A DNA stretch of 64,000 bases from Zygnema cylindricum (GCA_037447655.1 JBBHKE010000743.1:212953-276952), one strand, 5' to 3'; positions 46,266 to 58,491 are shown, counted from the stretch's first letter. The notes: generated from the letters alone by a model not told the origin. Numbers and translations are program-made.

Positions 46266-48612
46266 CACGGCGTCTCACGACGACGTCTCGCATTGTGGTT
46301 GTCACTAAACCCAAGGGGGGGATCCGCCCTATCATTGTGCGAGTGTTACAATACCAATTGATGGCCCCAGCTATTTGCATCCAGCTCCAACCCGCTTTCA
46401 ATGATTATTTTTCTCCTCTTTAGCTCGGAGTAGCAACTTGAGGGGGTTGTGAGGCCGTGGTCCATAGGATTCAAGTTTTGTTGGATGTCCATCAGAATTG
46501 GTTAGTCCTTCGAGGCGGTTTTTCCAACGGCTTCAATACGTTGGATTAGAACGCCATTTTTTTAGAGCTTATGGGTTGCTTCTTCCCCGATTGTCTATAT
46601 ATTCCCCTTGACTAGCAATCTCTCCCTCTCCATTGATGGTGATTTGGTTTCGCTTTTCTCTACGACCGACACTCGTCAAGACGACCCTCTTTGTGGACCT
46701 TTCATTGCCTTTGCTCATTATCGGGCCATTTGCGCTTCCACTATCGGTTTCCCTTCTTGCCTTTTCCCTTCAGTTTCGGACGATACACACATTAGTGGCA
46801 CTTTAGACTAAGTCATGCTGGCTCATAACTTTTTCATAAATCATTTGGTAGAACTCAACCTTTTTTGTCCAACTCTCGAAGTGTGTTGTTTGGTCCCCTC
46901 GTGATATCCCTCCTTTACCCCCCTCTTGTCTTTCAAACTCCTCCATTCGATGGCAATCGTGTGTTGGGTTGCCCGTTCGGTTTGAATGCTTTTGTGACCC
47001 AATTTCTTATTTCTGCTCTTCACAAGTATTTGTCCCACGTGGACAACTTTCCCAACCTTTCTGATCTCCAGATGGCTTTTGCTCCTTTGCCACGGTGTTT
47101 CTCCCACCGCGCCTCCCACCTTACTTGTACTTTCCCTCCCACCAGCATTTGTCTCATCCTTTTTGCCTTTGATGATCACCTCGTGGACTTCTTTCGCACT
47201 TTGTTCAGTCGTGGGGCTTTTGATCACGAGTCTGGGGCTACTACCCGACTTCAAGCTTCTCTTCCTATCTTTGCCGACGGTTACTATCGACACCACGAGT
47301 TGCTCCAGTTGCCTATTTGGAAAGGCGAGGACTTAGTGCCTCAACTCGTCTCTTGGTTTTTGGTTGGGGAAACTTTTTCTTACTGTCGTTGTCCCTTGTA
47401 TTTCGGACGGTGTGATCGCTTTCAAACTGTCCATTTTCGATGCGCCATGTTTCTTGTTGTTGCCGCAATTACGCCGGTTCTTTCCACCCTTGTTACGAAA
47501 TTAGTTGCGCGTGTCCAATAATCCATTTCCGGTAAGGTTGTCGCCGGTATTAGATTAGGGCTTCTCTAAGCGCTTCCCCTCGGTTCAGGCATGGACACTT
47601 TCTCTTTTGTGGTGGACCTGGTACTAAAGGTTGGCTGTTATCTACACCTATTTTATCCACCCCCCGTTTGATGCCTGCTCAATTCACCACGGCCCTTCAC
47701 TTTCGGCTTTGCCTCCCTCATCCACCTTTGCTTGGCTCCCTTGTTTGCTCGTGTGACCGTGTCCTCAAGCCCGATGTCCATTTGCTTTGTTGCTCCCATA
47801 GGGGCGAATTGATTGAGGCACACGACACTTTTCATGACATCGTTATGACAGTCTCTTCTGAGGGGAGTTTGATTTTTTGTTCGTCGAGAGGTTTCCCATG
47901 TTATTCTTTCACGTCGAATTGATATTGTACTACTCTATGGTGCCTGTCGCATATTTGGTGACATTGTTTTAGCAAACCCTACATCGGATACATTTGTTAG
48001 TCAAGCGGCTTGGCATGTGGGAGTGTCACCCGTCACGTGTCTAAGAAGGAGCGTTATTATGCCCAGTGAAATGCCATGGATTACTTTATTCTGATGGCAG
48101 ATATATTTGGTTATTTAGGGGTTGCTTTGTAGGAGTTTCTCCGTTCTTGTGGTCGGCGTTCATTCGAGCGTCAAAGATCTAGGAGCCCTCCTGCTCCGCT
48201 CCTTACTTCTTTTTATTGTCGACATTTATCAGTGGCTTTACAACGAGCGCAAGCTTCTATCCTCCTCCAATCGTTTATTACACTCATGAATCTTCGACGT
48301 GTTCTGAAACTCCCTCATCATTCTCCCTCGGCCTTGAGGGACTAACCAGGTTGCTTTTCGTAGTTCTTTAGATATGTTGGAGTTTTGGTTAAGTCGTTTT
48401 GGTTTAAGCACTCTATTGGCCCTTTCCTTTGGTAGTTTGTTGCTTCTTTGAGTGTCTTTGTTTTACCTTTCCTTTTTATGTGTGTTCGTCGCTTTTGCCT
48501 CCTATAACTTTCAATTTTAGCATTTTTCAGTTTTAGCATTGCCGACCATTTTTTTTTCCATCGACTTTAGATGGTTTACCATCGTTCTTTTTAATAAAGT
48601 CAGGTTCGTCCT
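46266..48612 (+). mobile_element. Non-LTR-type retroelement, reverse transcriptase remnant
   Basis: Reverse transcriptase motifs appear in order with frameshifts and stops. VVVTKPKGGIRPIIV at about 46287-46331 matches the 'l.KpdGGiRPIav' opening of a widespread RT family. Then LGVAT-GGCEAVVHRIQ ('GvG..gGcE..vH'), a 'NGFNTLD' where the family has D.rNAFN, DTRQDDPLCGPF ('GvqQGDPLGPllF') and VSDDTHISGTLD (YxDD region). A downstream part (46865-47521) has NRVLGCPFGLNAFV, DLQMAFAPLPRC and LTCTFPP, typical of the same family's C-terminal half; 'HRGELIEAHDTFHDIV' follows at about 47790. The 3' end reads ATGGTTTACCATCG...AATAAAGTC and recurs at 36599. It sits inside the duplicated block with an imperfect 11-12-bp target duplication (TATACGTCAAT/TATA-GTCAAT). 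It is inactive. Confidence 0.8.
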
Positions 48613-48911
48613 CTATAGTCAATAGTATTTCGTGTTGGTTTCAGTTGTAAATTGACCATTATAAAAGCTTCCAAGATATTTACATTTGAATGTGAAGGCA
48701 TAAAACTGTCTAAGGTATAATTTTTTTTCCTTGAATTGGATATTTGTACAAACAATCAAATACAAGAGTGTGTGGGACATCATCTATTGCGACATTAAAA
48801 TATCAAAGACAAGCCAAAATATCCGGAAAGCAAAATTTACTTCCAATCTGTGTTCAATACAAATGAAAATTCGTTGTATTTTTTGTGTTTTGTTTTCAAC
48901 TCTTAATTTTT
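48613..48911. other. No gene recognised
   Basis: Tail of the duplicated block followed by AT-rich sequence up to the next element. Confidence 0.45.
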
Positions 48912-49352
48912 TAGTGTTGTGTATCGACAAGAAATTTATTGCGATAATATCGATATCGATAGTTATCCGTCATCGAACGGTCAAGGGTTCCGATATATCG
49001 CTCCGAGACCAAGAAATTCTTTATCGGCGATAAGTGGAAAAAATGTACTATGCTATATAATAGTAATTTATAATATACTGTATTATATTTTCCACTGTTT
49101 ATAGCGTGGCATGCGACGTGTAGCAATCTGTTCCGTATTCTGTGTAACGGAATAACGGCGGTTCAGTTCGACGGGGAAAACCGTCGCCGATAGTTATCGG
49201 TACCGGTGTTATCGCGATAAAATACCGATATTATTGGTTTCTTATCGGCGATAACATCAGTTTCAATATATAGTGCCGATATATCAATTATCGGCAAGCC
49301 AAAAAATGGTACATATCGATTAACGGCAAAACCCTGTCGATACACGACGCTA
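48912..49352. mobile_element. hAT-like MITE rich in TATCG palindromes
   Basis: Ends TAGTGTTGTGTATCGAC and, as complement at the right, TAGCGTCGTGTATCGAC (15 of 17 identical). The interior is filled with TATCGATA, TTATCGGCGATAA and similar palindromes. No coding sequence. Target duplication is not clear. Second copy at 32383. Confidence 0.8.
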
Positions 49353-49750
49353 ATTTCTATTTTGACTATTAACTTCCCAACATTACAGCTAGTAAGGGTG
49401 TGGTTACATCAGAGGTCGTAAACGGTCAACCGAAACCGTGACCGACCGTTAACCGACCGCCCGCGCCGGATCCGGAACGGATTCGGTTGCCAAATTTTGA
49501 GGGTCGGGCGGTTGCGGTCGGTTGATTCACCAGAAAAAAAAACGGTCGGTTACGGTCAGTCAACCAAAAAACCAAAAAAAATGAAAAATTTGTACTGTCC
49601 ATACAATCCAACATTATTGTACTTTGTACTCTTTGGTATCGTGGAAGTACGTGACATCATGATTAGCGTCGCAAATCTAACACGGTAGTAACAGTATTCA
49701 TTTCGCAAATCTTAGGGAACGCGACAAAGCGTCGCAAATCTGACACAGTA

Positions 49751-50709
49751 CACCGCCAATCGCTATTAGCGTAGTGTAGTGTTGGGTATCGGGTAAATTC
49801 ATATCGCGATAATTTTGATCTTCGATATATCGAATATCGATCGAGCAGATTCCTCGATATATCGTACCGGGACCAACATAAATCATCACAATATATATCG
49901 CAAAAACTTGGTGTTCGTACAGTCCTAGTACGGAAAATCGTATGGATACCCCCCCCCCCCCCCCCCCCCCCCTCCCCCCCCCGGCGCGGGGGGGGGGGGG
50001 GGGGGGGGGGTTGAAAAAATAAATCGGGAAAAAAAAATAAAGAATTTTTTAATGCCTCGATATATCGGCGATACGATATATCGCGAGAATTTGGTTTTCG
50101 ATATATCAAAGCGATATATCGATTATCGGGTACTTGAAATTCGATATATATCGAATATCGACAAAAGGTCCTCGATACCCAACACTAGCGTAGTGTACGC
50201 TAATTTTATCCTGCTTTTTTTTTTTAAATTCTCCAATAGCGTAGCTTATTCAATTTTTTTCTGTACGCCATTTAGGGTTATTTTCCAAGTACCGTACAAA
50301 ACGGAAGTACGTCATCTTTTAAATAGTGTGCGAACAAAAACGTACCTTTTTAAGTGAAAAAGTACAATTCATTATGTTTAGTAGCCGCGGACGCATGAGA
50401 ATGTGCGGTCTAAAAATGGGATCAAATCGGGTTGTCAAATATCACGTTCGCATATATTCGTCCAACAACCACGTTTCGACTGTGTGAACGTACGATTTGT
50501 GTAGGATTTGCTAGATTTTGTACAAGTACCTGTATTAGTGAAAGCATGTTTGCGACCTACATTTACATTTTTCAAAAACCCAAATTATAATTATTAAACA
50601 ATTAGAATGTATGTTTATTTTCAAAGTTTTCAAATTAGTAATTAGCGTAAAATACGGTAATTGTTCATATACGCAAAAGAAACTTCTACGCTAATAGCAA
50701 TTGGCGGTG
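49751..50709. mobile_element. CACCG-type MITE split by a nested hAT MITE
   Basis: Left end CACCGCCAATCGCTATTAGC, right end its complement with one change, flanked by TA at 49749-49750 and 50710-50711. Without the insertion it is about 540 bp. It lies inside the 49410-51059 element. Confidence 0.87.
49777..50187. mobile_element. hAT MITE, 411 bp, with perfect 8-bp target duplication
   Basis: Terminal repeats TAGTGTTGGGTATCG and complement CGATACCCAACACTA. Flanked by GCGTAGTG at 49769-49776 and 50188-50195. The interior has TATCG-rich palindromes and, at 49949-50010, a C-run followed by a G-run forming a near-perfect hairpin. This is the youngest of three nested insertions. Confidence 0.92.
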
Positions 50710-51205
50710 TAGTACACTATTCATTTCGCAAATCTTAGGGAACGCGACAAAGCGTTGCAAATCTGACACGTTAGCAAACACTATTCATTTCGCAAATCTA
50801 AGGGAACGCCACAAATCGTAATTTTTGGCTTATTGATATATCGTACATTAGTTCATTTTGTACCTTTTCGGTTACGCGCGGGCACGATTAGTCGCGAGAA
50901 ATCAAGTTTCGGTTAACTTTTGTTTTCGTAAACGCCGGTTGTTAACGGTTAACAAATTTGGAGCGTGACATAACCCGGTCAGGCGTCGATTAGTCAGATT
51001 TTGAAAAAAAAAAAACGGTCAGTTACGGTTATGTAAAATTTTGACTTTTGCGACCTCTGGGTTTCATCGGGAGGTCTCTATAAAAGAACGGACAACAATA
51101 TTCCTGTAATACAAAGGCCTCGGTTACATCGCGTAACGTCTATAAATAAGTTTTTATATACGTGTTTATATTTGAGTGGCCCAACGTAATTTGAGGATCC
51201 AATCC

Positions 51206-51661
51206 ATAGTTCAAAAGTAGGTGAAAGTACACATATACAATATGCCTATGATACGCAAAAAATACAATATATCCTCAAGACCCATATTGCATTGGCCGCA
51301 AAATGAAATAAATTAGTAACAGGGTTGAGTTGCACATGGATCGATAGAGAATTAAACGTCATGTCTAAATTTGAAAAAAAGAACGGAAAAAAAATCTTTT
51401 TTTCTGTGAGTTTTGAGCGACTTTTTATTTAAACCGTCAGATTCGGAAGATCAGACGGTCGTTGATCAAATAGCGATCTAAGAAGATCACATGAAAAGCA
51501 TATAACACAACTTACGATAGGACTATCGTCAGATTTGAACAATCGGACGGTCGCTGATCAAATTAGCGACTTAAGACGATCACATGAAAAGCCCATAACA
51601 CAACCTTACGATGAAGGCGCCGACATTAGACCTACAATAGATACGCCTCCTTTTGAACTAT
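51206..51661. mobile_element. Mutator-like MITE, 456 bp, perfect 10-bp target duplication
   Basis: Ends ATAGTTCAAAAGTAGG and complement of ATAGTTCAAAAGGAGG. Flanked by GATCCAATCC at 51196-51205 and 51662-51671. A 9-11-bp duplication fits Mutator-like elements. The interior has repeated GATCAGACGGTCG motifs. No coding capacity. Confidence 0.85.
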
Positions 51662-51939
51662 GATCCAATCCCTAAAATCGTCAAAGATTTTAGAACCGAC
51701 CAATTTCGTTTCAAAATTTGTATTTGCGTATTTCAAAACAAAAACGGCAAAAAATAGCTCAAAGAGTCGAAACCATGAAGCTGGAAGGAACGCAGAAATC
51801 GTACTCTTGGATAGTACGCAAAAACCGTACTTCTTCTGGCAAGGAAGGCAAAAACTATACTTATTTTCGGCAAAGATTTTCCGGTCACCTTGCCCGAAGG
51901 CACGTGACTTTGGCAAATTGATAAAATTGTAATAGTAGC

Positions 51940-52579
51940 ATAGTTCAAAAGTAGGTGAAAGTGGGCCCATACAGTATGCCTATTGTATGCAAAACATAAA
52001 ATATGCCCTTAAGACCCATATTGTATTGGTCGAAAAATGAAAAAAATGGTTAAGAGGGTTGAGTTGCACATCGATCGATAGAGAATTAAACAGCATGTCT
52101 AAATTTTGAAAAAAAATCGGACAAAAAATATTTTTTCTCTGAATTTTGAGGTGTTTTTTATTTCAACCGTCAGATTCGGACGATCAGACGGTCGCTGATC
52201 AAAGTAGCGATCTTAAGAAGATCACATGAAAAGCCCATAACACAACTTACGATAGGACAATTTGTCATATTAGCGTCTGCAATTTTGAAGGCCACACTAA
52301 ATAAAGCCTAAAATTGACCAACCAGGTTGCCCGTCCGCGTTTTTTTTTTTTTTTTTCCGGGTTTTTTTTCCGGCGGAATGTCATCCTAGGCCGCGTCAGT
52401 TCGCTAAAAAATATCGTCAGGTGGCGTGCGTTGTACTATTATCATACGTCATATTCGTACGATCGTACAGGAGTGTCCGCAACTCACACCCATACAATAT
52501 GCCTACTCTACGCGAGTTTAGTGCCAAGTTTTGTGCGCCTACCAAAGGCCTACCATACAAACGCCTAGTTTTGAACTAT
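51940..52579. mobile_element. Related Mutator-like MITE, about 640 bp
   Basis: The first 330 bp closely match 51206-51540 (ATAGTTCAAAAGTAGGTGAA, GGGTTGAGTTGCACATSGATCG, CACATGAAAAGC). The right end ACGCCTAGTTTTGAACTAT matches the right end of the other copy. The interior differs. No target duplication is visible. Confidence 0.75.
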
Positions 52580-52589
52580 GGTTTGAAAC

Positions 52590-53507
52590 CATAGAGGTTT
52601 CATTCGTAGTATGCGCACGGTAAAAATCTTTGAAAAAGAATGCATATGCGCATTATTCAAAATTTCACATTTTTTAAAATGCGTTGACAGACTTTGACTT
52701 AATTATAAAATAAAAATACGTAAAATTTCATCAAAAGTACTATTACAACTTAAAGTATGTGCCCATGTATTAAAGTAACGGTTTTTTTATCAGCACGAAG
52801 GAGAGCACTCCCTATTTTTTTCATTGCCCATCACGCGCATGTAAAAAAATTGCAGATAATCAAATTTAACTCAAAAAAAGTTTACATCAACATTGGTACT
52901 TTTTAACTAGCGTTAATTATTCAAATGTCGAATATTTATAGATAGTGCAATGTAAACATGTGTCACTCCGTACTAGAACTGCTCATTATTTCGTACATAC
53001 GTACAAAATAAGTGTCAGAGAATAGCGTCGAAAGGGATAATTGAGTGCGTCGCACGGAAAAGCGTACTCAGATTTGATTCCACGTAAAAAAGATGAGGCA
53101 ATATGTGTTAGTCCGTACTAGAACTGCTCATTATTCTGTACAGACGTACAAATTTGTCGGATAAAGGCGTCGTTAGGGGAAATTGAGTACGTCGCATGGA
53201 AAAGAGTACTCAAATTTGATTGCAAGTCATAAAAGACGAGAGAAAATCGCGAGAACGTGTTCAGGCGTCGAATATGTGAACACAGACTTTCGCGGCTACC
53301 CTAAAAGCATGGGAAACTGTATCGATTTCTTAACTATAACAGCGATTCACAGTGTTCTTTTAACTTAAAAAAAAAAACCCGGTACATTAAATCCGTACAC
53401 TCCATCCGTACACGAAAAGTATACGAAATTTACGAAAAGTTCAAAAAACCCTAAAAATAATGCATAATCGTAAAAATTTCAAAATTTTAACGAATGAAAC
53501 CTCTATG
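52590..53507. mobile_element. hAT-like non-autonomous element, 918 bp
   Basis: Terminal repeats CATAGAGGTTTCATTCGT at both ends, inverted and perfect. Flanks TTTGAAAC (52582-52589) and TCTGAAAC (53508-53515) are a probable 8-bp duplication with one change. The interior contains a 145-bp tandem duplication (CCGTACTAGAACTGCTCATT at 52967 and 53112). No transposase. Confidence 0.8.
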
Positions 53508-53515
53508 TCTGAAAC

Positions 53516-53996
53516 TCTCCGAACAGTAGAAAATAGGTCGTTTACCTGTAATGTCCAATATTAATTACATCCTCGTTTTTCGGAGACAATATCTACCGTC
53601 CGATCTCCATTTTAAGCTTGCGGCTAAGCCACGTGTTTGCCTCTATGAGGCAGAATATAATTTGGGAATATCTCATACCAAAAGGAAGATTTTGCTCTGT
53701 TGTGTTTTGTGGTGTTGCTAACCCAATATTCCTGGCAATCGATATGATAAGTTAGTGATCGATCCAGAAATCCCAGTTATGTTATCGGTAGCAGCGTTCG
53801 CACATGTCTAAATGCTAGATAACCGAAACCGACAAATTTTTTTTTTCAAAATCTAGTACCCGACGCCCGACCGGGTTATATCACGCTCCTAAATTGTTAC
53901 CCTTTACCCGATACGCGTTTACGAATAAAAAAGTTTAACCGAAACTCGATTTCCCGCAACTTCCCGTACCCCCCCGTACCCAAATAAGTACAAAAT
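53516..53996. other. Unique sequence plus an inverted hAT-family fragment
   Basis: 53830-53960 matches the reverse complement of about 50880-51020 (GACCGGGTTATATCACGCTCC, GTTTAACCGAAACT). This is a truncated, inverted piece of the hAT-like family at 49410. The rest is unassigned. Confidence 0.65.
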
Positions 53997-53998
53997 TA

Positions 53999-54179
53999 CA
54001 ACGCTCATTGTTATTAGCATTAAACAATTATTAGTGTTGATAAAACATTATAATTAAGAATAATATTTAATGCAAGGAGACGGGGCAAGTTGTATCTTTA
54101 AATAATGTTGTTACCTTTATTTTGTGATTTTTGGATACAAATAGTAGCGACTTATCAACACTAATAACAATGAGCGGTG
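53999..54179. mobile_element. CACCG-type MITE, 181 bp, short copy
   Basis: Left end CAACGCTCATTGTTATTAGC, right end the complement of CACCGCTCATTGTTATTAGT, flanked by TA on both sides (53997-53998 and 54180-54181). Confidence 0.82.
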
Positions 54180-54181
54180 TA

Positions 54182-54901
54182 GTGGTACATCTCCCTTTAC
54201 AAGAAAATAGTTCGTATACCCATTTTTTTACTATTTTGTCTTTTTGCAATCTCTCTAGACGAATATTTTTTTTCCTCGACAGTCACCTCCCTCAAGAGAA
54301 TTTTTCCTAATTTTGCATGTAGCTCTTAGATTAATGTTTAAACTTTAATTTTAATGTTTATTCTCTCGCAAATCTAAAACTTTCCCTACATTTTTTGGAC
54401 GGTTTTTCTTTCGACTGCAATACTATGCTATGAATTACGCAAAAAAGGTAAAGTTTTTATTATGTATGCTTAAAAAAAAAATCTTAGTTTTTCACATGGA
54501 AAATCAATTAGCAAAAAACACATTGTGACAGGCAAAAAAACAAAAACTCTTATGTATTATCAAATATAGAAATAAACAAATCACAACAAATAAATCCTTC
54601 TCCTATTTTCGACTATATTATACAAATTCTCAACCTCAAACTTAAAAATTACACAAAATGTATAAATCTACATTTCGTATAAATAATACGCTTTTAGAAA
54701 TAAGCATTCCGATTTAGAAGAAAAAACACTAGAAAAATTGTGAAATACAACAAAAAAAAAAAAAAAAACAGTATAGCTAATACTAAAAAAATATATACAT
54801 ATAAATATAAAACAAAACAAAACAAAAAACTATGCGTTTAAAATAACTCGGTTGGATCTAACACAAAAAAGTTTAGTAACAGTTGAAGTAGCTAATGAGC
54901 T
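54182..54901. other. AT-rich intergenic, no gene
   Basis: Very AT-rich with A-runs and ATATATACATATAAAT-like stretches; no frame or RNA gene is supported. It ends at the target duplication TGAGCT (54896-54901) of the gypsy element. Confidence 0.55.
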
Positions 54902-55880
54902 TGTAATAGGATCTCCTACCTCTCATAAAATCCTATTACTACATCCAATTTAAACTACACATTCCACACATTGGAAAATTACATATTCACATTCGAAAGC
55001 ACTCACATAAAGGAATAAACTTTAAATTAGAAGAAACTTATGTCCACATAACATTATCTTGGTCTCTTGCCCTCTTGGCTCAACGCTTCTTATTAAAGTA
55101 TTTCCACTGCTCTCCACTCTTAAATAATTATATCTCTTAACTACTAAAACACTACTTTGTTTGTAAGAGATTTCAATGCGAAAATGCCATTGCTCCAATT
55201 TGATTTTAATCGCTCAAGACCAAGATCAGGCAGAATTTCCACAAACTTTTTCCAAGGAAACAGTTGTCTACTCTCAACTTAGACTTCACTATTTATCCAT
55301 CATCGCCCTAGACTCGCCAAGCCAGACTAAACGCTTCTTTGAAAAGGTTTTACCTGGGCCAATCATTGATCAGCAAGGACTCAAACCGACCAATGCAAAA
55401 ACGTGCGAAATCCCTTGCTAACTACGTAGCATTACTAACCAATCAAAAGCTACGTTTCACTCGTAACATTTACGTGCAAAAGTACGCGCCCAACAAAACG
55501 CAATTGCGCACGAACGTGCGTCACAAAATTCGCACGCGAAACTTCTTACGAAATTTTATAAACTGAAAGTGACGTTTCGTACTACAAATTGTACGAAACG
55601 AACCATTGTGCTTACCATACGAAATATTGATTTCGTTTGGTACTTTATAAACGTACACCTTAAATTCAGCGGCTAGTTTGACCCTTAACTCGTAACAATG
55701 AACACTCAATCGTTATTTTGACCTCGCGCTGTCGCCTAAATTCACCAATCACTATATCTTTTAGAATAAAACCCCAAATCCTGCGATTCTTTCTCGGACG
55801 TCAATCAAATTGAAAACTTTGTTTTTGAAACACTTAAATACCCATTTACAAACAAGTTTGATTGACTATTACTGTTACAT
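54902..55880 (-). repeat. gypsy 3' LTR
   Basis: On the minus strand TGTAACAGTAATAGTC...GGATCCTATTACA-type ends with TG and CA. 979 bp. Frames within it (55339-55566, 55521-55709) mirror those in the other LTR and are not genes. Confidence 0.93.
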
Positions 55881-56471
55881 CATCCCCTCTTTATATATAA
55901 TTGACCTCAGTTAAAACACATTTCATTCTCAAGACGTGACTTCTATATTATTATCCCTCCAATACCTTTGTAACAACTCACAATATTTATATTCTAAAGT
56001 TAACTCATCTTTAAGCCTAGATATTGCACACCATAATATATTATTGGCTTTAAACCGTTATTCCAATCTATTGATAGGACCTCAAGTTCATAATTGTTGA
56101 GGATCAATTGGTCAAAGAATTTGGTTTTAACTTCGTTATTCTGGATGAATTTTTTTGAGGTGGAAAATCAATTAGCACACTAACGATATCATCTAGATTA
56201 CGTGTGGTATAATGTGCCAGAAATTTCTTTGGATCCATTAACCCTTGATCTTAATGGAGTTTTTTGAAATCAAACTAATATATGGGTTAACAATCACCCG
56301 TTTATGATTTGCCTTCTTTATTGCCTCTACTAGGTGTTTTAGCAATCCCAAAACTCCATTCTAGAAACCCCTATTCTCTTGAGTGACCCTTGTTATTAAA
56401 TCTAATGCTTCTATTGGTTGGTATCTGTATGCAACTTCAAAAGGTGAGAATCATGTACTAGCATGTTTACA

Positions 56472-57037
56472 TTAATTGTATGCAAATTCCATTAATGGCA
56501 GTTTAGATTCCCATGTGTTCGCAACTCTACAGCAAATAGTCCTTAGTATTTTTTCCAGTGTACAGTTCATCCTTTCTGTCTGTCCATCTATCTGAGGGTG
56601 ATAAGAGGTACTCATTTTTAATTCAGTGCATATATTTTGCTGCAATTCTTTCCAAAATGCAAAAGTAAATTTAGAATCCCTATCACTGACTATAGACAAG
56701 GGGACTCCATGATGTCTAACCACGTTGTCAAAATATAACTTTGCAACATCTACAACTGAATGAGTAGTTTTGCAAGGGATAAAGATTGCCATTTTACTGA
56801 ACCTATCGACTACGACCATGATACTGTCATTTCTTCTAGATGTAGTTGGCAACCTGACAATAAATTCCATACTGACAGAATCCAATGGTCTTTCGGGATA
56901 TCTAAAGTTTTTAAGAGACCTCTAGGTTTCTAGTTACTAGGTTTACTTTGTTGGCAAAGGACACAACTTTCCACATGTTTCGACACCTGCTTTGCCATCC
57001 TGGGTCAAAACAATCTACTCTGCAACCGACTAAGAGT
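56472..57037 (-). pseudogene. gypsy integrase
   Basis: Minus-strand frame 56885-56472 carries the catalytic core: VVVDRFSKMAIFIP (Asp 1), SIVSDRDSKF (Asp 2) and YHPQIDGQTERMN (Glu), with 'LPLMEFAYN' at the end. Upstream at about 56930-57037 'VESCVLCQQSKPSN' gives the CxxC part of the HHCC zinc-binding domain; a frameshift and two stops separate it from the core. No clear chromodomain could be read downstream at 55900-56470. Confidence 0.9.
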
Positions 57038-58491
57038 TTAATCTCGATTTAGATGTCCTAAATGCTCCTGGGCTTCCTGTAAAAGTTGTTTTCTTAAGTC
57101 TCTTATATTAGGAAAGCATAATCTATCCCATGTTCGCAAATATAGAAAACCATATTCTATTCTAAAGTTTTTGACATGCCTCTCATTGAATGGGTCAGAA
57201 TTCCCTTCCAAAATATTATTGTAAAGCACGACAAAATATGGATTTTTATCATATCCATTTCTAACAATATCTAAAAACAATTCATCCCGAACCACCACAC
57301 TCATTTCAAAACATCTACTTAAAGGATCTACGACTACGTTTGTCTTTCCATAAATATGTCTGACATTAAATTTGAAATATGCCAATTTTTGTATCCACCT
57401 AACCTGCATGCCAGTCATAATTTGTGCATCACTTAATTTTTGTAGATATGATAATGCTTTATTATCACAATGAACTGTAAATTTTTTATTTTGCAAATAA
57501 CAACGCCATTTCACCAATGCATGAACAACTGCAAGTAATTCTTTTTCTTATGCTGGATAGTTTTTTTCAGCATCATTGAATTTCGTGGACTCAAAAGCAA
57601 TAGGATGAAAATACTTGCCAACTTAATGACTCATGACTGAACCTAGACATGTATCAGATGCATCATTAGTGATCAGAAATTCAAATTCTCCAACATGATT
57701 TGGATACACCAGTGTAGGGGTAGAGGTCAACTCCCATTTTAGCCTTTTGAAAGCTTTCTCCAGATCGGCTCCCCACACAAACGTCTCTTTCTCTCGAAGT
57801 AAATCCGTCAAAGGTGCGGTGATCATACTGAAGTTCTTGATAAACTTCCTATAATAAGTGGCCAATCCCAAAAATGATCTAACTTCTGTGACATTAGTGG
57901 GTTGCTTCCAATTTTGGATTGCAATATTTTTGGATGGATCTTTTTTAACACCTTCCCCACTGACTATATGTCCCAAAAATAGTTGTTCACTTTTTATAAA
58001 AATGGTTTTTGACAATTTTCCATATAGTTTTTTTTCCCTTAACCTTTCCAGAACTCTCTTTAAATGAATTACATGTTGTTTTTCTGATTCACTCTAAATT
58101 AGAATATCATCTATAAACACTTGAATAAACTCATCTATATAATCTGAAAAGGTTTGGTTAATTAATCTTTGATAAGTAGGCGGTGCATTCGTCAAACTAA
58201 ATGGCATCACTATCCATTCAAAATGACCGACTCTAGTTCTAAAAGCAGTTTTGTCAACATCTTCGGTTCTTATTTAAAGCCACTATGCAGGTCAACCAAA
58301 TAAAATAATTTAGCACATTTCAAACGGTCTATCATATCAAAAATTAAAGGTAAGGGATAATTATCCTTCACCGTAATCTTGCTCACACTGCGGTAGTCGA
58401 CACACATTCTCAAAGTTCCGTCATTCTTTTTGACGAAGAGAACTGGTGCTCCGTACGCTGATTTGGTGGGCTGAATATGTCTTTTCTCCAA
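57038..58491 (-). pseudogene. gypsy reverse transcriptase and RNase H
   Basis: RT begins at 58491: SAYGAPVLFVKKNDGTLRMC, DYRSVSKITVKDNYPLP, then after a frameshift at about 58270 'MPFSLTNAPPTYQRL' and FIDDIL (the YxDD equivalent). A stop lies right after FIDDILI. The connection 'LFLGHIVSGEGVKKDPSK', 'FLGLATYYRKFI' is at 58015-57623. RNase H follows: 'ITNDASDTCLGSV', a TAA, then EKELLAVVHAL, 'FTVHCDNKALSYL' and 'GKTNVVVDPLSR'. The frame ends with a His-rich 'EAQEHLGHLNRD', the start of the integrase zinc domain. At least four stops break it. Confidence 0.93.

Larger units (their letters stand above)
49410..51059. mobile_element. hAT-like element with 8-bp target duplication, host of nested elements
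   Basis: Left end CAGAGGTCGTAAACGG and right end the complement of CAGAGGTCGCAAAAG. Flanks GGTTACAT (49402-49409) and GGTTTCAT (51060-51067) are an 8-bp duplication with one change, diagnostic of hAT. Left sub-terminal sequence contains many ACCGACCG/CGGTCGG repeats. A unit of about 57-60 bp (ATTCATTTCGCAAATCTTAG...GCAAATCTGACAC) occurs at 49695, 50722 and 50783. No transposase. Fragments of the same family are at 53830-53960, 63535-63700 and 63790-63920. Confidence 0.82.

Noticed and set aside
46865-47521. 218-aa frame as an independent host gene
   Set aside because: It is the C-terminal part of the reverse transcriptase element, following the RT motifs after frameshifts.
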